From Zhengella sedimenti (GTDB taxonomy: Bacteria; Pseudomonadota; Alphaproteobacteria; Rhizobiales; Rhizobiaceae): a stretch of DNA of 64,000 nt. The notes below the pieces were generated by a model. It saw only the letters and a program-made list of their open reading frames with translations, had not been told where the DNA came from and did no database searches. Position numbers and translations under genes: made by a program. This document shows, piece by piece, positions 51,324 to 59,833 of this stretch (the first letter of the stretch is position 1; each line of letters begins with the position of its first letter). The stretch spans positions 434,001 to 498,000 of the forward strand of contig NZ_JBKFFP010000002.1 in NCBI RefSeq assembly GCF_046506625.1, given 5' to 3'.

Positions 51324-52630
51324 TGGAGCCGCTGACCATCGGCATGGTGTCGCTGGCCGCCATCCTCATCCTCATCTGGGGCGGCATGCATGTGGCCATC
51401 GCGCTGTCCACCGTTTCGCTGTTCGGTGTCTGGGCGATCACCGGCAAGCTCAATCTCGCGCTGAACTTCGTGGCGCTGGCGGCCACCGATTCCATCGCCG
51501 ACTATGCCTTCGGCGTGGTTCCGCTCTTCGTGCTGATGGGCATTGCCGTGTCGGAAACCGGGCTTGGCCGCGACACCTTCGCCGTCATCGCCCGCATGAT
51601 GCGCGGCCTGACGGGCGGGCTCGGCATTGCCACGGTCTTTTCCAACGCCGTCTTCGCCGCCATCACCGGCATTTCGATAGCCTCGGCGGCCGTCTTCGCG
51701 AGGGTCTCGGTGCCGGAGATGATCCGGGCAGGCTATGACAAGCGCCTCGCCGCGGGCGTCGTCGCCGGATCGTCGGTGCTCGGCATGCTGATCCCGCCAA
51801 GCCTGCTGCTCATCCTGTTTGCCGTGCTGACCGACAGTTCCATCGGCGAATTGTTCCTGGGCGGCATCGGCCCCGGCCTGCTGCTGACCGCCGGCTTCGC
51901 GGCCTGGATCGTCTTCATCGGGATGACCCGGCCAGAGCGGGTCGGCAAGGGCGCGCTTGCCGGCGAAGGTGAAGGCGAACACGTGCGCCGGCGCATGCTG
52001 CTGCCGGTCGTCTTCCTGGCGGCCATCGTTCTGGGTGGCATCTATCTGGGTTTCTTCACGCCGACGGAGGCCGGCGCTGTCGGCGCCTTCGCCGCGCTTG
52101 CCATCGCATTCGCCATGCGCCGCCTGGATGCCGCGCGCGCCTGGCGGATCACGGTGCAGACCGGGCATATCACCGCGGCGGTGTGCTTCCTCATCATCGG
52201 CGCGGCCATTTACGGGCGGATGCTGGCCTTTTCCGGCGTGCCCGGTGCTGTGACCAACTGGGCGACGCAGGCCGGCCTCGGGCCGTTCGGCTTCCTGCTC
52301 CTGTTCAGCGCCATCCTCGTCGTGCTCGGCACCATTCTCGACAGCGCCTCGATCATGCTGGTCACTGTGCCGCTGGCCTTCCCCATCGCGCAGGGGCTGG
52401 GCATCGATCCGGTGCATTTCGGCCTTATCACCGTCATGGCCATCGAGATCGGCCTGCTGACGCCGCCGCTCGGCATTTCCGTCTTCGTCGTCACGTCCAC
52501 CCTCAAGGGCACGGGCGTGGAACTGAAGGACGTTTTCATCGGGGCGGCGCCCTTCGCGCTGGTCATGGCGGTTACGCTCGTCGCCGTCATCGCGTTTCCC
52601 ACCATCGTCACCTTCATCCTGGGGCGGTAG
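51323..52630 (+). CDS. TRAP transporter large permease (DctM family)
   Basis: A 435-residue protein with about twelve membrane helices and the DctM blocks VPLFVLMGIAVSETGLGRD, GVVAGSSVLGMLIPPSLLLI and GIDPVHFGLITVMAIEIGLLTPP. GGAGGAAGGC before the ATG at 51323 fixes the start. It completes the secondary transporter, driven by sodium or proton. Confidence 0.94.
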   Translation: MEPLTIGMVSLAAILILIWGGMHVAIALSTVSLFGVWAITGKLNLALNFVALAATDSIADYAFGVVPLFVLMGIAVSETGLGRDTFAVIARMMRGLTGGLGIATVFSNAVFAAITGISIASAAVFARVSVPEMIRAGYDKRLAAGVVAGSSVLGMLIPPSLLLILFAVLTDSSIGELFLGGIGPGLLLTAGFAAWIVFIGMTRPERVGKGALAGEGEGEHVRRRMLLPVVFLAAIVLGGIYLGFFTPTEAGAVGAFAALAIAFAMRRLDAARAWRITVQTGHITAAVCFLIIGAAIYGRMLAFSGVPGAVTNWATQAGLGPFGFLLLFSAILVVLGTILDSASIMLVTVPLAFPIAQGLGIDPVHFGLITVMAIEIGLLTPPLGISVFVVTSTLKGTGVELKDVFIGAAPFALVMAVTLVAVIAFPTIVTFILGR

Positions 52631-52691
52631 ACATGCGCCCTCCCCGCCACCCGGACGGGCTCGCGCGGCCCGGCAACCACGGAGCAAGACC

Positions 52692-53462
52692 ATGAGAATC
52701 GTCGACCTCTCCAACCCGCTGGAAAACACCGACTATGCCGATCCGCCGGGGCTGGGCCCGAAGATCGCCTATTTCGGGCATAACGACACGGCGGAACAGC
52801 TTCTTTCCTTCTTTCCCGGTGTCACCCGCGACCAGCTTCCCGGCGGCGAGGGCTGGGCGGTGGAACAGGTGACGCTGTCCACGCATAACGGGACCCACAT
52901 CGACGCGCCCTACCACTACCATTCCACGATGGACGGCGGGAAACGCGCCATCACCATCGACGAGGTGCCGCTGGAGTGGTGCTGGGGGCGCGGGGTGAAG
53001 CTGGATTTCCGCCATTTCGCCGACGGTCACGTGGTGACGGCGGACGAGATCGATGCGGCCTTCAAGGCGATCGGCCATGACCTTGCCGCAGGCGACATCG
53101 TGCTCGTCAACACCGCCGCCGGGGCGGCCTACGGCCAGCCGCATTACGTGGCGACGGGGTGCGGCATGGGCCGGGAAGCCACGCTTTATCTCACCGACCG
53201 GGGCGTGCGCGTCTGCGGCACGGATGCGTGGAGCTGGGACGCGCCCTTTGTCCATACGGCGAAACGGGTGGCGGAGACGGGCGACGCCTCCCTGATATGG
53301 GAAGGCCATCGTGCCGGCATGGTGCACGGCTACTGCCATATCGAGAAACTGGCCAATCTCGACAGCCTGCCTGCAACCGGTTTCGAGGTCGCGTGTTTTC
53401 CCGTGAAGGTGAAGGCGGCGAGCGCGGGCTGGTGCCGGCCGGTCGCCATCTTCCGGGATTGA
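52692..53462 (+). CDS. Cyclase-family metal hydrolase (kynurenine formamidase-like)
   Basis: A 256-residue protein of the cyclase/KynB family. The metal-binding motif HNGTHIDAPYH (H65, H69, D71, H75) is intact; later HWATGCGMG-like sequence (here YVATGCGMGREA) fits. KynB hydrolyses formylkynurenine, while relatives open isatin, lactones or other amide rings. Here it lies between TRAP and FAH-family genes, so a ring-opening or deformylating step on the imported compound is likely (inference). Confidence 0.85.
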   Translation: MRIVDLSNPLENTDYADPPGLGPKIAYFGHNDTAEQLLSFFPGVTRDQLPGGEGWAVEQVTLSTHNGTHIDAPYHYHSTMDGGKRAITIDEVPLEWCWGRGVKLDFRHFADGHVVTADEIDAAFKAIGHDLAAGDIVLVNTAAGAAYGQPHYVATGCGMGREATLYLTDRGVRVCGTDAWSWDAPFVHTAKRVAETGDASLIWEGHRAGMVHGYCHIEKLANLDSLPATGFEVACFPVKVKAASAGWCRPVAIFRD

Positions 53463-53473
53463 GGAAAAGCACC

Positions 53474-54436
53474 ATGAAACTTGCCACCTACGAGAAAGAC
53501 CTGCAGCAGAGAATCGGCGCCGTGGTGGACGATGGCGCCGCGCTCATCGACCTGAAGGCAGCCGCCGGGGCCGAGGCGCGCGGCTATCTGGACACCATGG
53601 TGAGCCTGATCGAGGCGGGGGCGGACGGCATGGCCATCGCCCGCATGGCGCTGGAAAGGGCAGGCCCGCAGCACCGCATCGCCATGGGCGACGTGAAGCT
53701 GCTCGCACCCCTGCCCGTGCCGCCGCAGATGCGCGATGCCTCGGTCTACCCGCTGCATGTGCGCCAGGCACCGGCGGGCATGCAGAAGCTGGCGGCAAAG
53801 CTGCAAGGCCAGCCCGAGCCTGAGACCAGACTGCCCGACGACGTGCCCGCGGTCTATCGCGACCTGCCGATCTACTACATCACCAACCGCTTCTCGGTGA
53901 TCGGGCCGGAGGCGACGGTGACCTGGCCGCGCTATTCGAAATTCATGGATTTCGAGCTGGAATTCGCCGCCGTCATCGGTTCGCGCGGCAAGAACATTTC
54001 CAGGGAAGACGCCTTCGACCACATCTTCGGCTACACGATCTTCAACGATTTTTCGGCGCGTGACGCACAGTTGAAGGAAATGCAGGGCATGCTCGGTCCG
54101 GCCAAGGGCAAGAGCTTCGACAGCGGCAATGCGCTCGGCCCGTGGATCGTCACGCGCGACGAGATCCCCGATCCGCAGGCGCTCAAGGTGGAGGTGCGCG
54201 TCAACGGCACGCCGTGGATGACGTCCGACACGTCGGGCATGCTGCACGGCTTCGACGCCATCATCGCCCATGTCAGCGCCGACGAGACGCTGCATCCCGG
54301 CGAGGTGATCGGCTCGGGCACGGTCGGCAATTGCTGCGGACTGGAGCAGAACCGCTACCTGCAATCCGGCGACATCGTGGAACTGGAGGTGGAGGGCATC
54401 GGCGTCTTGCGCAACATGGTCGTCGCGCAAGGATAA
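53474..54436 (+). CDS. Fumarylacetoacetate hydrolase family protein
   Basis: A 320-residue FAH-fold protein with the metal-site strands LEFAAVIG and GYTIFNDFSARDAQ and the end GEVIGSGTVGNCCG. Such proteins cleave C-C bonds of beta-diketo acids, hydrate or decarboxylate oxo acids. The start at 53474, with GAGGAAA eight bases upstream and 11 bases after the cyclase stop, is clear although the frame is open earlier. It belongs to the TRAP operon. Confidence 0.9.
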   Translation: MKLATYEKDLQQRIGAVVDDGAALIDLKAAAGAEARGYLDTMVSLIEAGADGMAIARMALERAGPQHRIAMGDVKLLAPLPVPPQMRDASVYPLHVRQAPAGMQKLAAKLQGQPEPETRLPDDVPAVYRDLPIYYITNRFSVIGPEATVTWPRYSKFMDFELEFAAVIGSRGKNISREDAFDHIFGYTIFNDFSARDAQLKEMQGMLGPAKGKSFDSGNALGPWIVTRDEIPDPQALKVEVRVNGTPWMTSDTSGMLHGFDAIIAHVSADETLHPGEVIGSGTVGNCCGLEQNRYLQSGDIVELEVEGIGVLRNMVVAQG

Positions 54437-54564
54437 GGCCGGGGGCGTGCGCGGATGCGCCAACCGGTTTGCACCGCCTGCCCTTTTCCTTGCGCGCCCG
54501 GCAGTCCATCATGGCGTGGCAGGAGGATGCCGCGCGGTTCCCGCGGCGGCAACAGGGGGAGGCC

Positions 54565-56175
54565 ATGGCAGCCATCGGTGAGTTCGACTATGTGATCGTG
54601 GGCGCGGGTACGGCGGGCTGCGCGCTGGCCAACCGGCTGTCGGAGGACGCCTCCCGGCGCGTGCTGCTGCTGGAGGCCGGCGGCAAGGACGACTACATCT
54701 GGGTGCATGTCCCGGTCGGCTATCTCTACTGCATCGGCAATCCGCGTACCGACTGGGGCTACAGCACGGAAGCGGAAAAGGGCCTGAACGGGCGCTCGCT
54801 GCTCTATCCGCGCGGGCGCGTGCTCGGCGGCTGCTCCTCCATCAACGGCATGATCTACATGCGCGGCCAGAAGGGCGACTACGACCACTGGCGCCAACTG
54901 GGCAACACGGGCTGGGGCTGGGACGATGTGCTGCCCTACTTCAAGAAATCGGAGGACTATTACGCCGGACCGGACGAGATGCACGGCGCTGGCGGCGAAT
55001 GGCGGGTGGAGGAACAGCGGCTGCGCTGGGACATTCTCGACGCCTTCCGCGATGCCTGCGTGGCCGCCGGCATTCCGGCAACCGACGACTTCAACCGCGG
55101 CACCAACGAGGGCGTCTCCTATTTCCGGGTCAACCAGCGCAATGGCTGGCGCTGGAACACCGCCAAGGCCTTCCTGCGCCCGGCCATGAACCGGCCGAAC
55201 CTGACGGTGATGACGAATGCACAGGTCAGCCGCCTCATCCTTGACGGCAAGCGCGTGACCGGCGTTGCCTTCACCCGGAACGGCCAGGCCATGGAAGCAA
55301 AGGCGCGCGGCGAGGTGATCCTGTCGGCAGGGTCGCTCGGCAGCGTACAGATCCTGCAATTGTCCGGCATCGGCCCTGCCGGCGTCCTGCAACAACACGG
55401 CATCGAGGTGCTGCACGCGATGGACGGCGTCGGCGAGAACCTGCAGGACCATCTGCAACTGCGGATGGCCTTCAAGGTGAGCGGCGTCGACACGCTGAAC
55501 CAGCGCGCCGCCTCGCTGTTCGGCAAGGCGAAGATCGGGCTGGAATACATGCTGAAGCGCACTGGACCGATGTCGATGGCGCCCTCGCAGCTTGGCGCGT
55601 TCACGAAATCCGATCCGTCGCTGGACTATCCGGACCTGCAATACCACGTGCAGCCGCTGTCGCTGAACAAGTTCGGCGAGCCGCTGCACCCATTCCCTGC
55701 CTTCACCGCCTCGGTGTGCAACCTGCGTCCGCACAGCCGCGGCCATGTGCGCATCCGCTCGGCCGATCCGGCGGCCCATCCGGTCATCCAGCCCAATTAC
55801 CTTTCCACCACCCACGACCAGCAGGTCGCAGTGCGCGCCATCCGCATCACGCGCGGGATCGTCTCGCAGGAACCGGTGCAGCGCTACAACCCGGAGGAAT
55901 TCATGCCGGGGCCGCAATACCAGAGCGACGAGGAACTGGTGGAGGCCGCAGGCGCCATCGGCACGACCATCTTCCACCCGGTCGGCACGGCCAGGATGGG
56001 GTCCGATCCGATGGCGGTGGTCGACGAACGCCTGAAGGTGCACGGGCTCGACGGCCTGCGCGTGGCTGACGCCTCCATCATGCCGACCATCACGTCCGGA
56101 AACACCAATTCGCCGGTGCTGATGATCGCGGAGAAGGCCGCCGACATGATCCGCGCGGATGCAAGGGCGGCCTGA
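54565..56175 (+). CDS. GMC family FAD oxidoreductase (choline/alcohol dehydrogenase-like)
   Basis: A 536-residue GMC flavoprotein: FAD loop GAGTAG at residues 13-18, GGCSSINGMIYMRGQ, GVLQQHGIEVLHAMDGVG. The C-terminus has the catalytic His region HPVGTARMG and SGNTNSPVLMIAEKAADM. It lacks the BetA-type C-terminal tail and so is not a second choline dehydrogenase. It probably oxidises an alcohol group of the TRAP substrate. GGGGGAGG lies right before the ATG at 54565; the frame is open upstream. Confidence 0.88.
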   Translation: MAAIGEFDYVIVGAGTAGCALANRLSEDASRRVLLLEAGGKDDYIWVHVPVGYLYCIGNPRTDWGYSTEAEKGLNGRSLLYPRGRVLGGCSSINGMIYMRGQKGDYDHWRQLGNTGWGWDDVLPYFKKSEDYYAGPDEMHGAGGEWRVEEQRLRWDILDAFRDACVAAGIPATDDFNRGTNEGVSYFRVNQRNGWRWNTAKAFLRPAMNRPNLTVMTNAQVSRLILDGKRVTGVAFTRNGQAMEAKARGEVILSAGSLGSVQILQLSGIGPAGVLQQHGIEVLHAMDGVGENLQDHLQLRMAFKVSGVDTLNQRAASLFGKAKIGLEYMLKRTGPMSMAPSQLGAFTKSDPSLDYPDLQYHVQPLSLNKFGEPLHPFPAFTASVCNLRPHSRGHVRIRSADPAAHPVIQPNYLSTTHDQQVAVRAIRITRGIVSQEPVQRYNPEEFMPGPQYQSDEELVEAAGAIGTTIFHPVGTARMGSDPMAVVDERLKVHGLDGLRVADASIMPTITSGNTNSPVLMIAEKAADMIRADARAA

Positions 56176-56181
56176 GCGCGC

Positions 56182-57000
56182 TCAGTTGACCTTTCGCGCC
56201 AGGACGAGATGGCCCGGAATGGGCTGGCCCTCGTCCATGCGCACGGTCACCGGCTCGATCTGCGTGATGGTGAAGCCGTGACGCGACAACACCGCCTTGA
56301 GATAGGCGGGACTATGGGCGAAGCGGTGCTTCGGCGTGACCTTCCAGCCCTTCCCGCCGATTGCCTCGTCCGGCATGGTCTCGGTGGAAAAGGCGAAGAG
56401 CGCGCCCGGATTGGTCCGCTGCGCCACGCCCGCGACCAGGCGCTCCAGGTCGCCCAGATAGGGCATGACATCGGTGGCGGCGACGAGATCCCAGGGCGCC
56501 TCGTCCTCGACATTCTCTACGAAATCGACCGCCTCGGCGACATAGAGCCCGTCATAGACGTCGCGCTCGTCGGCCATCTCGACCATCCGTTCGGAAATGT
56601 CGACGCCGATGAAGTCGGCGACCATGCCATCCAGCGCGCTGCCGGTCAGTCCCGTCCCGCAGCCCAGATCCAGGCCGCGCTGATGCGGTCCCGGCGCATG
56701 GTCCAGCAGCATCTGGCGCAATTGCAACGGTATGGCGTAGCCAAGCTGTTCGACGAGGATCTCGTCGAAGGCGGCGGCGTGCTGGTCGAACAGCGTCTCG
56801 ACATAGGCGTCGGGTGCCTTGTCCGGATCGGGCGCCCGGCCCAGGGCGGCAAGGCGCACGGAAGCGCCGCAATGATCGGCCGGATCGAGGGCGAGCACCT
56901 CGCGCCAGGCGGCCTCGGCGCCATCGACGTCACCGGCCTTCTCCAGCTTCAGCGCCCGCTCATAGGCTTCCGCCAGCCTGTCCTCGTCAAAATCGGTCAT
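56182..57000 (-). CDS. TPR-linked class I SAM methyltransferase
   Basis: A 272-residue protein: a short TPR-like N-terminus (EDRLAEAYERALKLEKAGDV, about residues 5-45), then a Rossmann methyltransferase with the SAM motif GLDLGCGTG (109-117). The DQHAAAFDEILVEQL segment before it is typical of TPR-containing methyltransferases in alphaproteobacteria. The target is unknown. It converges on the GMC gene (6 bases) and is divergent from the MFS transporter gene. Confidence 0.85.
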   Translation of the reverse strand: MTDFDEDRLAEAYERALKLEKAGDVDGAEAAWREVLALDPADHCGASVRLAALGRAPDPDKAPDAYVETLFDQHAAAFDEILVEQLGYAIPLQLRQMLLDHAPGPHQRGLDLGCGTGLTGSALDGMVADFIGVDISERMVEMADERDVYDGLYVAEAVDFVENVEDEAPWDLVAATDVMPYLGDLERLVAGVAQRTNPGALFAFSTETMPDEAIGGKGWKVTPKHRFAHSPAYLKAVLSRHGFTITQIEPVTVRMDEGQPIPGHLVLARKVN

Positions 57001-57127
57001 GTCGCGGACCCCGTTTCATTTCAGCCTTGCGCCGGCCTCCGGCCGGCATAAATTGTCCCCCTCAAGGCTTTAGCCCGGCCGCCACGGGACGGAAAGCCCG
57101 AAACGACATGGCGGAACAGAGGTGAGG

Positions 57128-58375
57128 ATGCGTTCCTGGTTTTCCGCCGAGCCCGGTTCGGGTGACGATATTGACGGGCCCTATGCCTGGACGCGCATGG
57201 GCGCGTGCCTTGCCTACGGAACGGTCGGGGGCGCGGGCATGTGGTCCGTGGTCGTGGTGCTGCCGGCCATGGAAGCGGAGTTCGGGCTCGACCGGTCTCA
57301 AACCTCGCTGGCCTATACGCTGACCATGATCGGTTTCGCGCTCGGCAACCTGTTCGGCGGACGGCTGATCGACCGGCACGGTTCGGCGCTGCCGCTGGCG
57401 CTCGCCGCCACGCTGCTCGGCGCGGGTTTCCTGCTTTGCGCGGCGGCGCCCGCCTTCTGGCTGGTCGTGGCGCTGCAGGGCCTGATCGGGCTTGGCGCGG
57501 GCGCGGCCTTCGCGCCGCTGCTGGCCGACATCTCGCACTGGTTCGTGCGCCGGCGCGGCATCGCCATCGCGGTCGTCGCCTGCGGCAACTATCTGGCCGG
57601 CACGTTCTGGCCGCTGGTCATGCAGCCGCTGATGGCCGCTGGCGGCTGGCGGCTGACCTATGCGGTGATCGGCGTGACCTGCCTGGCGCTGATGATCCCG
57701 CTCACGGCCATGATGCGCCGGGCCTCGCCGCGCGGCCTGCCACCGGCCGCCGGGGCAAAGCCGGCCGGTTTCCAGCCGATGGATGCGGGCCTTTCGCCCG
57801 CGTCACTCCAGGCCATGCTGTTCATCGCCGGGCTGGCCTGCTGCATCGCCATGTCGATGCCGCAGGTCCATATCGTGGCACTGTGCGCGGACCTCGGCTA
57901 CGGCGTGGCGCGGGGTGCCGACATGCTGGCGCTGATGCTCGGCGCGGGCATCTTCTCGCGGCTTGCCTCGGGTTGGCTCGCAGACCGGATCGGCGGCGTG
58001 CGCACCCTGCTGATCGGCTCGCTCGGCCAGGGTCTTGCGCTGGTGCTCTACCTGCCCTCCGACGGGCTGACCTCGCTCTATGTGGTCTCCTTCATCTTCG
58101 GCCTTTCGCAGGGCGGCATCGTGCCGAGCTACGCCATCATCGTGCGCGAATACATGCCGGCCGCGGAGGCGGGCCAGCGCACGGGGCTGGTCATCATGGC
58201 GACCATCATGGGCATGGCGATCGGCGGCTGGATGTCGGGGGCCATCTACGACATGACCGGCTCATACCAGGCGGCCTTCATCAACGGCATCGCCTGGAAC
58301 GCGGTCAACATCGCGGTGATGGGCTTCCTGCTGTGGCGCGGGCGTCCGCGCCGCGGCAGGGCCGTACCGGCCTGA
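57128..58375 (+). CDS. MFS transporter
   Basis: A 415-residue transporter with twelve predicted membrane helices in two halves. Motif A-like GNLFGGRLIDRHG sits between helices 2 and 3 and a second ADRIGGVR loop in the C-half. The closest general type seems to be the OFA/monocarboxylate-type MFS, but the substrate is not decided. GAGG six bases upstream supports the ATG at 57128 over the GTG at 57122. A single gene between a methyltransferase and a convergent aminotransferase gene. Confidence 0.88.
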   Translation: MRSWFSAEPGSGDDIDGPYAWTRMGACLAYGTVGGAGMWSVVVVLPAMEAEFGLDRSQTSLAYTLTMIGFALGNLFGGRLIDRHGSALPLALAATLLGAGFLLCAAAPAFWLVVALQGLIGLGAGAAFAPLLADISHWFVRRRGIAIAVVACGNYLAGTFWPLVMQPLMAAGGWRLTYAVIGVTCLALMIPLTAMMRRASPRGLPPAAGAKPAGFQPMDAGLSPASLQAMLFIAGLACCIAMSMPQVHIVALCADLGYGVARGADMLALMLGAGIFSRLASGWLADRIGGVRTLLIGSLGQGLALVLYLPSDGLTSLYVVSFIFGLSQGGIVPSYAIIVREYMPAAEAGQRTGLVIMATIMGMAIGGWMSGAIYDMTGSYQAAFINGIAWNAVNIAVMGFLLWRGRPRRGRAVPA

Positions 58376-58395
58376 GCCGGACGGCACAACCGGTT

Positions 58396-59523
58396 TCAGG
58401 CGAGCGCCTCGGCGAGCGTATCGGCGATGCGGTCCTGCGTTTCCTCGTCGAGATAGGCGTGCATAGGCAGGCTCAGCACCTCCTCGGCGGCGAGATCGGT
58501 CGCCTTCATGCCGGCCGGGTCGGACGGGAATGTTTCGTAGGCGGTCTGGCGATGCAGCGGGATCGGATAATAGACCGCCGTGGGAATGCCGTTCCTTGCC
58601 AAATGGGTCTGGGCCTCGCTGCGCGTGCGGGCATCGGGCAGGCGGACCGTGTATTGCGCCCAGACCGACTCGTAGCCGTCGGGCACGGCCGGGACGATGA
58701 CGTGATCCTTCAGGAGCCTGTTGTAGCGCGCGGCAATGCGGTTGCGCGCCTCGATCTCATGCGCATAGATCGACAGCTTCACCGACAGGATGGCCGCCTG
58801 GATGGAATCAAGGCGTGAATTCATGCCGATGCGCACGTTGTCGTACTTGTCGGTGCCCTTGCCGTGGATGCGGTAGCTGTCGATCAGCGCGGCGAGCTCG
58901 TCGTCGTCGGTGAAGACCGCGCCACCGTCGCCATAGCAACCGAGCGGCTTGGCCGGGAAGAAGGACGTGGTCGTCAGCTTGCCGAAGGTGCCGGTCATGC
59001 GGTTGCCGATGCGCCCGCCGAAGCCCTGCGCGCTGTCGCACATGACGACGAGGCCGGCCTCGTCGGCGACCGGCTGGATGGCGCCCATGTCGGCGGGCAG
59101 GCCGAACAGGTCGACCGGCACGACCATGCGCGGATTGAGCCCCATGTCACGGGCAGCCACGATGCAGCGCTTGAGGCTCTGCGGGTCCATGTTGAAGGTG
59201 CCGGGCAGGATATCGACGAAGAAGGGAACCGCGCCCATGCAGGGAACGACCTCGGCGGTGGCGGCAAAGGTGAATGACGGCACGAAGACCGCATCGCCGG
59301 CGCGGACGCCGAACGCCATCAGGCCCAGCATCAGCGCATCCGTTCCATTGGCGCAGGAAAGGGCATGTTTCGCGCCGCAGAACGCCGCAAGTTCCTTTTC
59401 GAAGGCGGCGACCGCCGGCCCCATCACATAGGCACCGCTGTCGAGAACCCCGGCAACCGCCGCGTCGATGCGCTCGCGGATCCCAGCCTGCTGCGCGCCC
59501 AGATCGATGAAGGGAATACCCAT
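58396..59523 (-). CDS. DegT/DnrJ/EryC1/StrS sugar aminotransferase
   Basis: A 375-residue PLP enzyme. The lysine that binds PLP is K192 in SFFPAKPLGCYGDGG. The N-terminus IPFIDLGAQQAGIRERI and DSAQGFGG are those of WbpE/PglE-like aminotransferases that place an amino group on a UDP- or dTDP-keto sugar for lipopolysaccharide, capsule or glycan. No sugar-nucleotide dehydratase or glycosyltransferase is adjacent. It is divergent from the type I secretion genes across 310 bp. Confidence 0.9.
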   Translation of the reverse strand: MGIPFIDLGAQQAGIRERIDAAVAGVLDSGAYVMGPAVAAFEKELAAFCGAKHALSCANGTDALMLGLMAFGVRAGDAVFVPSFTFAATAEVVPCMGAVPFFVDILPGTFNMDPQSLKRCIVAARDMGLNPRMVVPVDLFGLPADMGAIQPVADEAGLVVMCDSAQGFGGRIGNRMTGTFGKLTTTSFFPAKPLGCYGDGGAVFTDDDELAALIDSYRIHGKGTDKYDNVRIGMNSRLDSIQAAILSVKLSIYAHEIEARNRIAARYNRLLKDHVIVPAVPDGYESVWAQYTVRLPDARTRSEAQTHLARNGIPTAVYYPIPLHRQTAYETFPSDPAGMKATDLAAEEVLSLPMHAYLDEETQDRIADTLAEALA

Positions 59524-59685
59524 TGACTGCCCTGCCCCGTTTTATCATCCCGTTCGCCGGAAGCGGCCCCGCCCGGCGCCGCCCGTGGCGGTCGGGTGCC
59601 GGTTTAACCGATCCGCTCAAAACAGGAACACACGATTCATTGCAACCGGAAAAAAACTTTTTGGGTTTAGCAAGGAGGGCAACAG
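59524..59685. other. Left part of the 310-bp divergent region, no gene
   Basis: Between the aminotransferase gene and the type I secretion operon. This part holds a small A/T hairpin (AAAAAAC-TTTTTG near 59650-59664) and no supported coding frame. Confidence 0.5.
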
Positions 59686-59786
59686 CACGCCCCGGGCGTG
59701 TGACCCGTGTCACGGGAAACGAGGGTTCTCAATGATATTCCTACTTATGGAAGCACTTGAAAGTTGTTGCCTCCGGCGCGTATGAT
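59686..59786 (+). promoter_or_regulatory. Type I secretion promoter with CRP-like site and twin palindromes
   Basis: A -35 TTGAAA (59757-59762), 18-bp spacer and -10 TATGAT (59781-59786) lie 48 bases before the ATPase gene. Upstream is a CRP/FNR-type site TGTGA-N6-TCACG (59699-59714; E. coli consensus TGTGA-N6-TCACA), centred about 86 bases before the expected transcript start. It overlaps two perfect hairpins, CACGCCC-GGGCGTG (59686-59700) and CCCGTG-CACGGG (59704-59716). Activation by a CRP-like protein is proposed. Confidence 0.5.
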
Positions 59787-59833
59787 GATTTGATTGCCCT
59801 TTCAAAACACAAACTTCGCAGAAAGCGGGCGGG

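Noticed and set aside
49607..52729. A 1040-codon open frame antisense to the TRAP genes
   Set aside because: Composition (Arg/Gly/Asp/His-rich, no hydrophobic pattern) is that of a shadow of three well-recognised transporter genes.
54565..56175. Second betA
   Set aside because: It lacks the C-terminal tail typical of BetA and sits in a different operon, so only a general GMC assignment is made.
59468..59785. Small plus-strand open frame of 105 codons before the exporter
   Set aside because: It starts inside the aminotransferase gene on the opposite strand, has no ribosome site and runs through the promoter region.
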